Source: Earliella scabrosa | Lineage: Eukaryota > Basidiomycota > Agaricomycetes > Polyporales > Polyporaceae | DNA: 64,000 bases | Direction: 5' to 3' | NCBI GenBank assembly: GCA_022605405.1 | Contig: JABYQQ010000011.1 | Span: forward strand, 1,116,001 to 1,180,000 | Shown: in pieces, positions 23,247 through 34,084 of the stretch | Numbering within the stretch: the stretch's first letter is position 1 | How the letters are laid out: the number at the start of each line of letters is the position of its first letter | The notes under the pieces: generated by a model | Seen by the model: the letters and a program-made list of their open reading frames with translations, nothing else | What the model was told of the DNA's origin: nothing | Databases searched by the model: none | Position numbers and translations under genes: made by a program

Positions 23247-25565
23247 CGTAGAGCAATGAGATAGGGGATGAGCTGTTTGATTTCGAGGCGATCTTGCACT
23301 GCGCTGCTGCCGTCTGGTGAGTCGTTGGCAGTTCTTATATTCCTTGCTCTATGTTCTTACTAACCCCGGTATCGGACGATGCAGCAAGCTGATGGAGTCA
23401 TAGAGAGCCTGACGAAGAAGGAAACTCTTACTAGTCTTGGACAGCGTGTGCGCCGCACAGTGCATTTCATATGCTTTTGTATTTCGATCCAAGCCTACAT
23501 GGTCAGCCTGCATTGATCGGGCGGGCTTCTCACCGCCCGATGTAGTGCGATCCAAGGGAGGCGAGAGATGATCCAGAATATTTGCAAGTACACGCTGCGG
23601 AATGCATGCGACAAGCCAGCCCAGTGACCAGGTCAAGGTGTACAGCCGAAGACTGTGGTTAACCTATCAACGATGGATCTTGCAAGATGGAATCTCACGT
23701 TAAGCTAGTCATGTACATAGCATCCGCGGCAAAAGTGCGAGACTCACCTTACACCGCAGTCAGCATCAAATGTAGGTCGACATACCCATGGACGACAGTC
23801 TTCGCCATGGAAATTGGGCGAAGCGCGACACTTGCGTGTACGTACATTCGCATGCTCAACACTCTTCCTTCTCCGGTATGTTGCGCTGACTCTGGCATAA
23901 ATGTGTTGCGAAATTCTCTCTCCTTTTTTGAAATGGGACCAAGGGAATCTCAGTCATCAACACTCCCACATGATCCCAACGTTGTGAGTCTTCGTAGGAC
24001 CAATGCACATTTGTCCTATATCAAATTGTCGTGGTAACCCTGACTCTGTCATCTTCACAATAGTGGAGGCTAAGCTAGACCAAGGCGCATAGGGAGGCCC
24101 GGGAGGCACCGCGAGATTATATAGATCAAGCATCGGATATTTCCTAAGATGGTGAGAGATACAGTGGACGGTCCGAGCTACAAAGATGAGTTCGGCTCAA
24201 TGTTCCGCATTGAACACGCTGTCCACAGTCAATTTCTTACTGCAAGAATTCTATACATATGTCAGTATGGGATTAGTGCGACAATGACAGCGGAGACTTC
24301 GATGCCGACGAGAGCCTGAAGTTTGAAATGAAACTTCAAGGGACAAGCGTTCACCGAAGGTGACTCGGCGTAATATGGGAGAGTGTCCTCCCACCGCGCA
24401 GCAGCACATCTGCGTCAATCCATCACATATGGTTTTAGACTACACAATTTTCCCGGGTGTGAGGCTCACAGTACCGTTCCCTCCTAGTTCAGGTGGCGGG
24501 AGGCGAGTAAGAACGAGATCGAGATCGCGCGCCTAGCGGGAGTACATACGTACCACCGACGGATAGGTTCGCCCGGGGCCGTGCATATTGCAGCACAAAA
24601 GGGGCTGTATTGATCTCGAAGCACCTTGAAAATTCGAGGGCAAGGTACGGTTTGAAGGGAGTCTCCGTGAGATTTTTTTGATGCGTGTCCGCACAGGCAA
24701 GGTCTCGATGCCAGTGTTCCGCCGCGTCGCCTGATGTACTACCCACCATAACCTGTAATGTAAGACGTTGAAACCCGTCTTCAAGTTGTAGCGCGAACGT
24801 CTGGCTTGCTTAGCAAGACAAATCAGGCAGCCCAGCTGTTCGGATATCTGTTCGGATAAGCATCCGTTCGCAGCCTCCCGCGCGTGAACTTGTGGAGAGA
24901 AAACTGGCTACCGCACGTTCGCCGCGGGAGCGTACACACTGCAAACCTGTTAGTTGAGCTATATGGCGGATGGTGAACGTCGATAATGGAAGTGAGAAGC
25001 AGGAGCGTCCGATACTTAGGTTTGGTCTACGGTCTTGGCAGTTACTCCCCACGGGCATTACCGAGCTCAGGCGCCTAAGATCCATCCTCCTGCTTTCGTC
25101 ACACTGCCAGCAGCTTGTCGCCCCGCGTCGCTTTGGTCCCTCTCAGCTCGTGACATTTGATCTTCTACAAGTGCCTCACATCGTGGTTTTTCCTTGTTTT
25201 TATATGTTGCACTCCGCGAGCTCTGTCAGTCTACTACGGCCAACTCGGCTGGGGAGCTCGTACTCTGCCAGCATATTCGACACCACCGTTGCAAGACTGT
25301 TCAGATCTGGGAATTGCGGCTACCTGAGCAGCACAGCTGTCATGTGCGCGTTGCGTAACGGTTTCCGGGATGGAGCGGAGACACGGCATTCAACTGTGTG
25401 GGCACACCCACGGTGCATAGGTATGTATCGGAACTTCGGCGCGCGAGAGTGACCGTTCCAGTGACGTTCCACCGGATCACCAAGTGGGCGCGAGCATAGA
25501 AGCTTGAAGCGATATGACTTCAGAATATCGAAGGCAGCTTTACGGACAGCAAGCAACATTCCTCC
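23247..25565. other. Gene-poor stretch
   Basis: No gene could be supported in these 2.3 kb. The left end should hold the dehydrogenase promoter. Frames on either strand are under about 160 codons and have no motif. The diverged repeat copy at 24788-24942 lies here. The right end should be the promoter of the next UstYa-like gene. Confidence 0.35.
24788..24942. repeat. Diverged dispersed repeat, copy 2
   Basis: This is the partner of 19743-19885, with the same short blocks in the same order and orientation: gtctggcttgct, ccagctgttcggat, cccgcgcgtgaa and gtacacactgc. The copies are about 5 kb apart and flank the F-box and dehydrogenase genes. An old transposon or LTR remnant is possible, but no terminal structure was identified. 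Confidence 0.55.
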
Positions 25566-26208
25566 ATGCTACTCAAGGCGACTACAGTGGAGAGCGCTGT
25601 CTTGGCATTTGCCATCCTTTTCCTCGCGCTCAATGCTGCCTTCAAGTTTGCGATCCGTGAGGCAGTGGGTTGTACGCCTCTCCACCAGAAAGAAAATGGT
25701 ACGTCTGTTACCCTTCACTTTCCGCTCAAGCCCGGCCGTTCTGACAGCGTCCTCTGTAGCACTCTGGAGCGTTGAGCAACCTGAGGTTCTGCTCCAAATC
25801 GACAGCTGGACTCGCTACCACATCTCCTCCGGGGCCGAGTGGAGTCCCCTCTTTCCCGAGGGCGGCGTCATCCATCTTGGTCCCTCTCGCACCCCGTACA
25901 CGGTCGCAATGATGCACGAGCTCCGCTGCCTCGACGTCATCCGTGAGCAAATCTCTAGGCCGAAGGCAGACCGCGAGGAGCAGCCCACTCGGCACTGCAT
26001 GAACTATCTAAGGCAGATGGTGATGTGCCGCGGCGACCTCGAGATACAGATGTTCCAGTATCCTGAGCATCTCAACCCCGTGGATCCACACTCGATTCGG
26101 AGGTGCAAGGACTGGCGGCCGGTATACGAGAAGGTGTGGGAGCTGCAGAGGGAGCATAGTGCTTGGTTGGACGAGAACGATCACAGCGCTTTGAGCGAGG
26201 TTTCATGA
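25566..26208 (+). CDS. UstYa-like (DUF3328) membrane-anchored protein, copy 2
   Basis: Two exons (25566-25698 and 25760-26208) join in frame to about 193 residues. A hydrophobic helix lies near residues 8-30 (VLAFAILFLALNAAFKF). The lumenal half contains GGVIHLGPSRTPYTVAMM, then the motif pair HELRCLDVIRE and TRHCMNYLRQMVMC, followed by RGDLEI. The first motif reads HELRC and the second PTRHC, so the canonical HXXHC pair is incomplete. It is shorter than typical members, because the YSYVGDDYP block is reduced. It converges with copy 3, with 143 bases between the two stops. A role in oxidative tailoring of a peptide or other metabolite is the family expectation. Confidence 0.8.
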
Positions 26209-26351
26209 GGTACGCTCTGTCAGTCGACCACTTTTTGTACCCGTGTCTCAACTATAGCTCGTGCGACAGGTTTCAGCAAATGTATTGCAAGTGGTATGAG
26301 TTGATAATCGTCCATGTCATCTCCTCGACCTCTACTACAGGGCGAAATACA

Positions 26352-27068
26352 TCATGTCGAGACGGTCTTCTGCTTGAAGTCTACCCATTCGTTCCACTGG
26401 CGCCACATACTCGCGTAGAACGCTTCTGGATCCATCCGACACTCCCTCTCGACCGTGACCCTCTCCGATGTGAAGTTGCGCGCGAACACGTCCCCGGGCT
26501 CGAGCGTGCTGTCCGCCGCACACAGAGCTTGCTGCCTCAAGAAGCTCAAGCAATGCTCGCAGTGGTTCAGCACGGCACCGTGGGGAACCGCGTTCTTGGC
26601 AAGCGTGAAGCGGAGCAGACGCAAGCAGTGCTGCTCGTGGGTGACGCCGATGATACCCAGGCGATGGTTCGGACCAACGCGAACATGTCCTTCGTCCTCC
26701 ACCGTCGACGTCGAGAGCCACTCGTCGTATGCTGCTGGCTCGTTGATGCCGTACCGGACGCTCTCCTCCATGGAGGTTAGGACCCGAGGACGGGGACTGA
26801 GAAGGGGGAAGCGCTCGGGTACGTCGTCCTCAATCCATGCTGAGGGCTGAAGTCAAGTTTCAGATGTGCCACAAGTCGCATGCGCAGACGTACTATAGGA
26901 CGAGAATGAAAGTGGTCGCTGTGCGAGGACATTGCGTATATCTCCCAGAAGAGAACGATCCACGAAGACGTTGACGATGGCCAGCACGACGAGGAGCGTG
27001 TACGATACCGCACGGGGGATCATCTCGAGTCTACGTCGCCCGCCGCGCACACGCCGACCTGTGGTCAT
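26352..27068 (-). CDS. UstYa-like (DUF3328) oxidase, copy 3, canonical motifs
   Basis: Two exons (27068-26894 and 26839-26352) give about 220 residues. I chose the ATG at 27066-27068; the frame also extends to a GTG 15 bases upstream. A basic N-terminus (TTGRRVRGGRRR) precedes a membrane helix (SYTLLVVLAIVNVFVD), giving a type II topology. The lumenal domain starts YTWIEDDVP and has both HXXHC motifs intact, THEQHCLRLLRF and NHCEHCLSFLRQQALC, then AADSTLEPGD. These His/Cys motifs are the proposed metal-binding catalytic centre of UstYa enzymes such as those of the ustiloxin pathway. Of the three UstYa-like genes in this window it is the one most likely to be catalytically active. Confidence 0.88.
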
Positions 27069-27493
27069 ACGCTCGTTCAGCACCGCTCACACGAATAGGA
27101 GAACGCCGCTGTCAGGCGTTCCGGCTGAAACGCTCAGGAGCCGGCGAAGAACCATTCAACGATACCGACTCACACGCGGAACGGCCACCGCGCTGATCGG
27201 AGATAGGGCAGTTAATCGGTGCCGTGAACATTCATGCAGTTGTCTCACGGCATATTCGCAGAAGCAGTGATGTTCAGCGCGTCGACTCGCGATGTTTCGG
27301 AATTCATCATCATAATCCACTGTCAACGTTGTGCGGTGTTGTTCCGGTTGGCCCAAGACTCACATGAGCTATAGGCAGTGGACGTGCGCGGTCGGGCAGT
27401 GATCATGCTGCCAGCTCAGAGGAAAAATCATTGTACTCATTACATGCCATCCTGATCACCCAGTACTAGCGCAGGTGCGACAGATATCAAGTT

Positions 27494-28620
27494 CTAGATA
27501 GTCTGGTGTTGGAAGATGTTCACACCTGGAATGAACGATTCTGGGTGAGTTGTTTTGATTTGTTTTGATTCGGATGCGCTGTGAGCGGGCACTTACCGTG
27601 AATTCCGGTTTGACTTGACCACGCGTCCAGGAGACAGTCCGACCCCTCCGCGCACGCAACCTCGAACGTATGCAGCGAGCTCCATGGACATGGGAAGCGG
27701 TGTATGAGCGTGTCGGCATCGACTTGGGCTTCCAACGTCGCTACTTTCTCAATGACCTTTGGCTTAGTGCGATACGAGAGCTTCTGAACGTCGATCGGAC
27801 GCGCTGCTTCGAGGCGGAAGATGTCGAAGCGCGAGCGTGGGTTCATGGCGAACGAGGCGTGTTCTTCAAGAGGGACGCCGAGCTTCGGAAGGTTGAAGAC
27901 AAGGTGGCAGTCTTCCATCCCGAAGTCGACTGCACGGAACTGGACAATCGTATGTATCTGTTCCACAGTACGCTCGTCAGCGACTATGGTCCACATGAAT
28001 GTCTGAGAGTATTGAGCGTACCTTCGGGGTAACCTGTGCGTGCCGTTCACCCGGAGAGAACATACCCAACGCTGGGTTCCAATAGTCGTGTTCCCCCAGG
28101 GGAGCAAGTCGATCGGGTTGGTCGAGGAACACTTGAGCAGAGATGCGCGGGCGAAGTAGGATGGGGTCTATCTTGGATGAGTTGAGCTTGCCCGAATCGT
28201 ATAGCTCCTTCAGCCCGATGTATGGATTTGCGAACTCCAAACTGGAGGCAAAGTCCTTATCCTGGGAGACGGTGCTGAACATATGGGCCAGATAGGCGAG
28301 CGCAACCAAGTCGATGAGCGCGACTATGGCGACGGTCGCGACAATCCAGCGGAGGAGGGGTGATATGCTGCCAGTTGACGAAGATGAGCAGCCCTGAGGT
28401 GTTACGGCTGAGCGTTTCGTAGGTCTCCACTGGCAAAGGGACGACCATCCTCGACTCGCTACATAGAGTGAAACGTATGTAGCTCAGCGAATATTCAAAC
28501 AGCGATTAAAGTTGAAAGCGCACCGACCGTAGAGCCAGATGCAAGTCCGGCATCGTTGGGCTCAGAGTCTAGTGAGTCGCTGGAGAGGAGCTCCACGTAT
28601 TCTTCTTTGCGGTTAGCCAT
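27494..28620 (-). CDS. Single-pass membrane protein, possible But2-like lumenal domain
   Basis: Four exons (28620-28524, 28458-28022, 27957-27597, 27525-27494) join in frame to about 308 residues. The N-terminus is acidic (MANRKEEYVELLSSDSLD), followed by a helix (LLRWIVATVAIVALIDLVAL). The lumenal part has ANPYIGLKELYDSGK, RPRISAQVFLDQPDR and TIVQFRAVDFGMEDCHLVF. It ends with CPWSSLHTFEVAC and GIHGVNIFQHQTI. I recognise this arrangement from basidiomycete proteins annotated with a ubiquitin-3-binding But2 C-terminal-like domain. The name may be only a profile match, and the function is unknown. It lies directly upstream of UstYa-like copy 3 in the same orientation, 426 bases apart. Confidence 0.78.
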
Positions 28621-29270
28621 GCAGTAACCAATGGCTGGTGAGTAGTCAAGGCAGAAGGAAAGATGCCAGTAAGAAGCCGCGAATGCAATTGGTCGCTGAC
28701 TTGAGGCATGGCCGATGAACACACCGGCCCTGCGACCAGTACGCGCGTGCCGATATCGTCTGACTGCGGGCCCGCACCTCAAATTGCCGTGTCTGTACCT
28801 GTTGCTTTGGATAGGGGATTTCCAGACAGGCGGTGTGTTCGTGAATTGCCTCGATGGCGACCGGCGTCGTGTGATACAAGATTTGTACCACGAGGGTGGG
28901 CGGCGCGGCGGTGGCAGGCGTGAGTCTTCGGAGTGCTAGAATAGCGATAAGATGTCCTGGACTACGTACTTCCGAGACAAGATCCGACGAGTGAACATGC
29001 AAGCTGAGCGCTGAACGTTGAACGACAACGTTGGCAGATGTCGAAACAGCGGAGGCCGCAGCCACGGCAGCGCGGCGCGCGCCGTGATGCCCCGGTGTTG
29101 ATGGTGCCGGCACAGCTGAGTGTCGAGGATGGCGGTGAGAGGCCTGATGCAGTTCATTCATATTGTCTCGCTCTCTACGGGCACACACGGGTAAGTGTCA
29201 AAGATGGCGCTTCGATGCGCAGCTTCAGCGCGATCTCCAGCCCCTCCCACTCCGAGTCGGACCACTGCGA
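28621..29270. other. Intergenic, no supported gene
   Basis: This should contain the promoter of the But2-like gene and the 3' UTR of the GNAT gene. Overlapping frames on both strands are GC-rich and lack motifs. Nothing else was recognised. Confidence 0.4.
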
Positions 29271-30309
29271 TCATGTATCCTTGGCAAAGAACCACAGAGG
29301 CCATTCGCCCCAGGGAGACGGGTACATTCTTTCGCCGTAGAGCTTGAAACCGATCTTCTGGTAGATTGATACCTGTCAACTAGTTAGTATAACAGCGTTC
29401 AAAACACAATAGCGCTGGAGCCCCACATTCCGAATGTTTGTCGTAGTGAGCGCCATGGTTGCGCCCAGCTTTGCTGCCTTCAAGCGAGGGATTTAGCATG
29501 GATGCAAGTGTAGAGGATCGGGAAAGCTGTGTAAGCAGTGCCGCATTGGCTACACGAGAGGGATACATAGACCACACCTCTTGGGATGCCATCTCAAAGA
29601 GCGTCTTGGCAATGCCTCGGCCTTGATAGTCGGCGCGAACCATAGCGAAGTTGCACCAGTACGTGTTCCGCATCGCGTTCTCGATCCCGAGAACCTCGTC
29701 GATTGCTGTTGGGACATCCGTGTTCATCTACACGTCAGCCACACCATCTCTTAGTATGACCTACGACCCGAAGACTATTCCGACTCACAGTGTCAGCGTA
29801 GTATTTCTGTCCTTCATCAGACATGGTGCCCATTAGTTCCAGAAGCCCGTATGCTTGCTGCTCTGGACTGATTACGGTCGGTAAATGTGCAGATAGCGAA
29901 ACATACGACTCACGTTGAGCACATGACTTGACCCGGGAGTGCAAATAACGTGAATCCCACAAGAGCTCCAGTCTCGTCTCGCGCGGTGAAGAGCTGCCCG
30001 ACCCCAGGACAGAGCGCAAGATCACGAATCATGGCCCGACCAAGGTCAGGAATGAGACTGATGTCTCCGCCAGTGAGAGCAATGGCAGATGGGTCTAATG
30101 TAGTCGGACGAGTCAGGGAAGAATGGCGTGGTCACGGTGACCGGCAAAGCACTGACCTTCAGTCATAAGACTGGCAAACACGTCTTTTGCCTCTGCGCAG
30201 ATATCCTCTGCAACAATATTGACCGCGTGAATCAGGCCACTCAGCGACGGATCGCACCTGTAGGCTTCTCGACATACTTGAAGACGATGTTTGAGGGTGG
30301 CTTGATCAT
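29271..30309 (-). CDS. GNAT-family N-acetyltransferase
   Basis: Seven exons (30309-30258, 30207-30157, 30094-29914, 29867-29789, 29727-29578, 29477-29427, 29372-29271) join in frame to about 221 residues. Landmarks in order are MIKPPSNIVFKYVEKPT, SAIALTGGDISLIP, ARDETGALVGFTLF, STPEQQAYGLLEL, RNTYWCNFAMVRADYQGRG (the acetyl-CoA binding loop region), LTTTNIRN, and a C-terminal IYQKIGFKLYGER with PSPWGEWPLWFF. This is a fungal GNAT of normal size that transfers an acetyl group from acetyl-CoA to an unknown acceptor. Its broken relative is at 721-1616. The gene lies between the But2-like gene and membrane protein copy C. Confidence 0.9.
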
Positions 30310-30892
30310 TGCTGCACTGAGAGATAGGCGAGGCAGAGGAGGAGCGGATTCAAGAGGTCGATCTCGTTCGACAGAAGCTTTTCGTCCATCAAGCTAAGGC
30401 GCTGATCAAGGTTGTAATGCCGCAGGCGCAGTGCATACGGAGCTGGCTCTCTCCGAGTCTGTGACTGTTCGGCGTCAAGCGTGTGAACTTCTGTTGTCGC
30501 TGCCAGCGCCCCGTACTATTCTCTGTATCTCTTCTTCTCTGTTCCACCTATGATCCGACATCACTCGCATGGGTAAGATGCGTATCTCAATGAAAACCTG
30601 AAAAGGTCTATCCCAGCTGTCAACATCGCCGGCCCATCCACTCTACCGTTCTGAGCGGCGGAAATATCGCGTGGATGGATGCCCTCGATTCTCATGAAGC
30701 ACCGCCCACCGACAGTGAGAGCGAGGCGCGCTTCTGTCGTCGGTGCAAATGTCGCTATGGGGGTAAAGTCATGGGGCGTACGTAATCGCTGGCAGCCCTG
30801 CAGGTGCCTGAGTATGCCATGTAAAAAGAAGTTCACCCTTTCCTTGGGCTTCTCACTGAGCGGCGCCCCACTGCCTGCCCCCTGTCCGCGCG
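30310..30892. other. Divergent promoter region
   Basis: This separates the divergent GNAT gene and membrane protein copy C, so it should hold both promoters. A minus-strand frame of about 90 codons (30561-30836) shows no motif. Nothing else was recognised. Confidence 0.4.
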
Positions 30893-32097
30893 ATGGTAGA
30901 CCCTGACACCCTCTTCCAACACTCCTTTTACATAGGTAACAACTTCATCGCCATCCTCTATGGTGCGTGCATTTTGGAACTGATGTCATGGTCATGCACG
31001 ATGCTAACATAGTCTATGTGCAGGCGTCGAGCTTGTCTTGTACTTTGCGAGTATTGCACTCATCTTTCGCAGTAGACAAGGGGACAACATCACCAGCAAG
31101 AATAGCAATAGAGCTCTCTTCTGGATGAGCAATGGTCTCCTCTCCATGATCACGATCTCCCTCATCGTGCAAGCCATCTTCGGAGAGGAGATGTGGATTA
31201 CTAACGCCGACTACCCGGGCGGGAGTCCAGCGTACCTTGCGGACCATGCTGCAGTATGGTATGAGACTCTGGGAAGTGCCTCTACCATCGTCCTCAGCCT
31301 CATTAGCGACGGCTTCCTGGTGAGTTCGAGGGTTGATTTCTAAGGGCTTCTGCCTAAACATTACTACACCCGTAGATTTACCGGACCTATGTTGTTTGGG
31401 CGGATTGGCGGGTAGCGGTGGTTCCCTCGCTTTTGTATCTCGCCAGCGCGGGTGAGTTGCTTCTCTCTACGTCAGTAGACACACACTCACACAATACCTA
31501 TAGCTCTCGGTATTTTCAACTGTTATATCTCTGGATCGCCCGGCGGAAACTTCTTTGTCGGAGTTGCCGCGAAGATCGCACTGGCGTACTCGTCTGTCGT
31601 CATCGTGCTCAACTTCATATGCACGGTGCTCATCTGCGGGCGTATCCTTTGGGTCGCGAGACGTATGGAGAAGACGCTTGGTCGCGAGATCTCGAAGACC
31701 TACACCGGAGCAGCGGCGCTCGTTATCGAATCGATGATGCCATACACGCTCTTCGGGATCGTCTACCTGGTCACGCTCGGAATTAACCACCCTACATCGA
31801 TCCTCTTCCTCTCCATCTACCTTATGTTCACGGTGAACTGTCATTTAGATCCAGGCGACTGGTATTGTGCTGACGTTGCGATATCAGTGCCTCTCTCCTC
31901 AAATGATCATTCTCCGAGTGCTCATGGGCCGGGCCTGGACGAAGAACAGCATCACAACCGGCACTGGGATCTCCTTCCCTACCACATCCGGCCAACGGAT
32001 GTCAGGACCTCTCACGTACGCTGCCTCAGGCACTGCTATCAATATGGAGACGGTCTCAAAGGAACGGTCGTTCTCTGGAAGTGAGAGCAAGGTGTAA
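30893..32097 (+). CDS. Multi-pass membrane protein, Agaricomycete orphan family, copy C
   Basis: Five exons (30893-30962, 31024-31319, 31376-31451, 31504-31832, 31888-32097) join in frame to about 326 residues. It starts MVDPDTLFQHSFYIGNNF and has the family landmarks FGEEMWITNADYPGG, IYRTYVVWADWRVAVVPS, GNFFVGVAAKIALAYSS, and CLSPQMIILRVLMGRAWTK in the last exon. The tail ends with a polar stretch (KERSFSGSESKV). Exon 3 (76 nt) and exon 4 (329 nt) match copy B in length, showing shared ancestry. It lies about 14 kb from copy B, on the opposite strand. Function is unknown. Confidence 0.87.
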
Positions 32098-33003
32098 CCT
32101 GAGACTCATGTACTGCTCGCTACTATAGTCCCGGTGTGTAGGAGTTGTGTTCGCTCAAGTCATGAACCGTTTGATTGGGGTGTATCTGTTGTGTTCTGGT
32201 AGAACTTGCTTATTCGAGCTGTTACGGAATACGGTGGTACCAGACGGGCGTTGAATTGGCATGTGCGAATTTGGGGCGAAAGGTGCAGCGGTAGGTTGTC
32301 GGGACGCTCACCGCTCATGCGAATGGAAAAGGCTATGTGTACGGCTATACGCCGGCTGAGCGTCCCGGCTCCCTGCCTCAACAACAGTCATTTCACGCGC
32401 AAACCCTGAGGTCACGCATGCCAGTGGGTAGAAGTCAACAGAAGAACACCGGTATGCCTGAAGCATGTCCGTCTTGCAGCACCCATCAGTCGCCGTACGT
32501 CGGCCCCTTGCTCGACGCTCGTTCTGATCCTATCTGTAAAACTCAATGCGCCAGATGTCACCTCGGTTGATTTCTGCTGGGAATGGAAGGGCATTTTGAG
32601 AACCTTCTGTGCGTGGGGCAGATCGAACCTGTGGGCGGCGACACGATGCGCCCGCGCCGCAGCGGGTCCGGAGCCAGGTTGGCCTCGCATCTCGTGCGGC
32701 AAAAGGGAGGACAGGGGGCGGTTCAACGATCGCTGCGGTCTTCGACAATTCAGGGCCGTCGAAGGGAGATGGTCCCACACGTAATGTTTCTGCCGGAAGG
32801 CGGTCATCCGAGCGGCCTATTGCAGATAACAGAATTGAGGTCCTGTACTGCATCGGAAGCGGACAGAGGCGGTCCGGCGGGCATGCCAGATTGAGTAGAC
32901 TGCGGTCGAACAGTTCAGCAAGGGTGTGATCTGTAGCGACGGTATATAACGCGTCTGGTGCTTGGATTTTAATTGCCTCGTCTCCTCGAACTCCCTGCTC
33001 ACC
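32098..33003. other. Intergenic, GC-rich in its right half
   Basis: Between the membrane protein and the small secreted peptide gene. From about 32.4 to 32.9 kb all frames on both strands are fairly open, but they overlap and show no motif, so they look like shadows of GC-rich DNA. The last 100 bases should be the peptide promoter, and a tatataa-like run is present near 32941. Confidence 0.35.
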
Positions 33004-33223
33004 ATGCACTTCCTCACAACTTCGAAGCTTTCCGCGGTACTCATCGTGGTGGTGGCATTGTGTACGGCTGTCAGTGCATTGCCGACCGAGAATTTCTGCG
33101 AATCAAAGAGAGGTGAGAGAGGCGCGAGTCCGACATGTCCTAAATGAAATATTCCACTAACCTTCGCCTTGGCGATTCACAGAGGAAAGCGGTGGCGTCC
33201 ACATTGAAGGCTGCTGGATATAG
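33004..33223 (+). CDS. Small secreted peptide with a Kex2-like KR site
   Basis: Two exons (33004-33112 and 33183-33223, intron GTGAGA...TTCACAG) encode 49 residues. A signal peptide is clear (MHFLTTSKLSAVLIVVVALC, cleavage likely after AVSA). The mature part starts LPTENFCESK, has a dibasic Lys-Arg at residues 35-36, and ends GGVHIEGCWI. Cleavage at KR would free a 13-residue acidic peptide with one Cys. Fungal dikaritin RiPP precursors are secreted, Kex2-processed and modified by UstYa enzymes, and three UstYa-like genes lie in this window, so a precursor role is an attractive inference. Unlike classical dikaritins it has a single core and no repeats. It could equally be a small effector or an unrelated short protein. 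The open frame without splicing ends soon after the donor site, so the model depends on that intron. Confidence 0.55.
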
Positions 33224-34084
33224 ACGCATTTAGCAAGCCACACGTGGATTACAGGGCGAGTTGCACTGTACCTGTTCAGCACAGCATTGACATGCCACGA
33301 GCTAACCGCAATGGGGATTTTGTAGGGCGTTCAAGTCGGCTGCGCGACTGGTTGCCTGTGGCATCGATACAAGCTGCGCTGGTTGTGATCAGTACACAGT
33401 ATTATCATCGATGGGTCAAAACTTGAAGGTGTTCGGAGACGAGTTCACTCTGGAGGGCGCGAATTTGATACCCTTGACTCATTAATAAGACATCAGCGAG
33501 CCTGCATGGAGACGAATAGAATGTCAGGCAGCAGAACATACAGCGGGAAGAATACTAGATAAGCAAATCGAGACCCGCAAGTGATGGACAGCTGTGCGAA
33601 GGCTCGCGTGGCTCGGAGACCGCACCCAATATATTCGAGTATCTCAGAGTGCAACTAGAAGCGACACGGTTGCACCATATCTCTGTCCCGGACGCAGGCG
33701 CATGTCACTCCTCTCAGAAAGCTTGGAGTAACCTGTCAACAGTTTCACGCATCCGCTGATCGTGGCTGCATGATTGAATATGCCAAGCGGATTGTCGTCA
33801 GAGTTGGCCGGGGCGAGTACTGGCAGCTGACAGAGGAGTTACTATTCTCGAAGGCGTATATCAGATATCATGAACGTAACATCGCACGTACGAGGACTCA
33901 CATAGGTGACCATGCCCCTGTGGCATACGACAGGGCGCTACGGCGCCTGGAGTCGTTCTATCGTCGCAGGCCATGCATTGAAGTGTCGCAGAGGTCTCGA
34001 AGATCACCAATGAGCTCAGCTAGATTGCTCTAGATTGTGTCTCTACATGTTCCGTCTGCTCAACTTCTGAGCTCCTGCCCGATG
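33224..34084. other. Intergenic, no supported gene
   Basis: This lies between the peptide gene and the 3' end of the second dehydrogenase. A plus-strand frame at 33770-34033 has no motif. Nothing else was recognised. Confidence 0.4.

Noticed and set aside
30200..30309. Apparent frameshift at the start of the intact GNAT gene
   Set aside because: A 50-base intron (GTGCGA...TTGCAG) restores the frame and gives KYVEKPTEDICAEAK, so no frameshift is needed.
32412..33009. Overlapping frames on both strands in GC-rich DNA
   Set aside because: They overlap, have no domain, signal or splice support, and look like composition effects.
33004..33223. Mating pheromone with a CaaX box
   Set aside because: The peptide ends Cys-Trp-Ile, with only two residues after Cys, and it has a signal peptide. 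Basidiomycete lipopeptide pheromones lack a signal peptide and end with Cys plus three residues.
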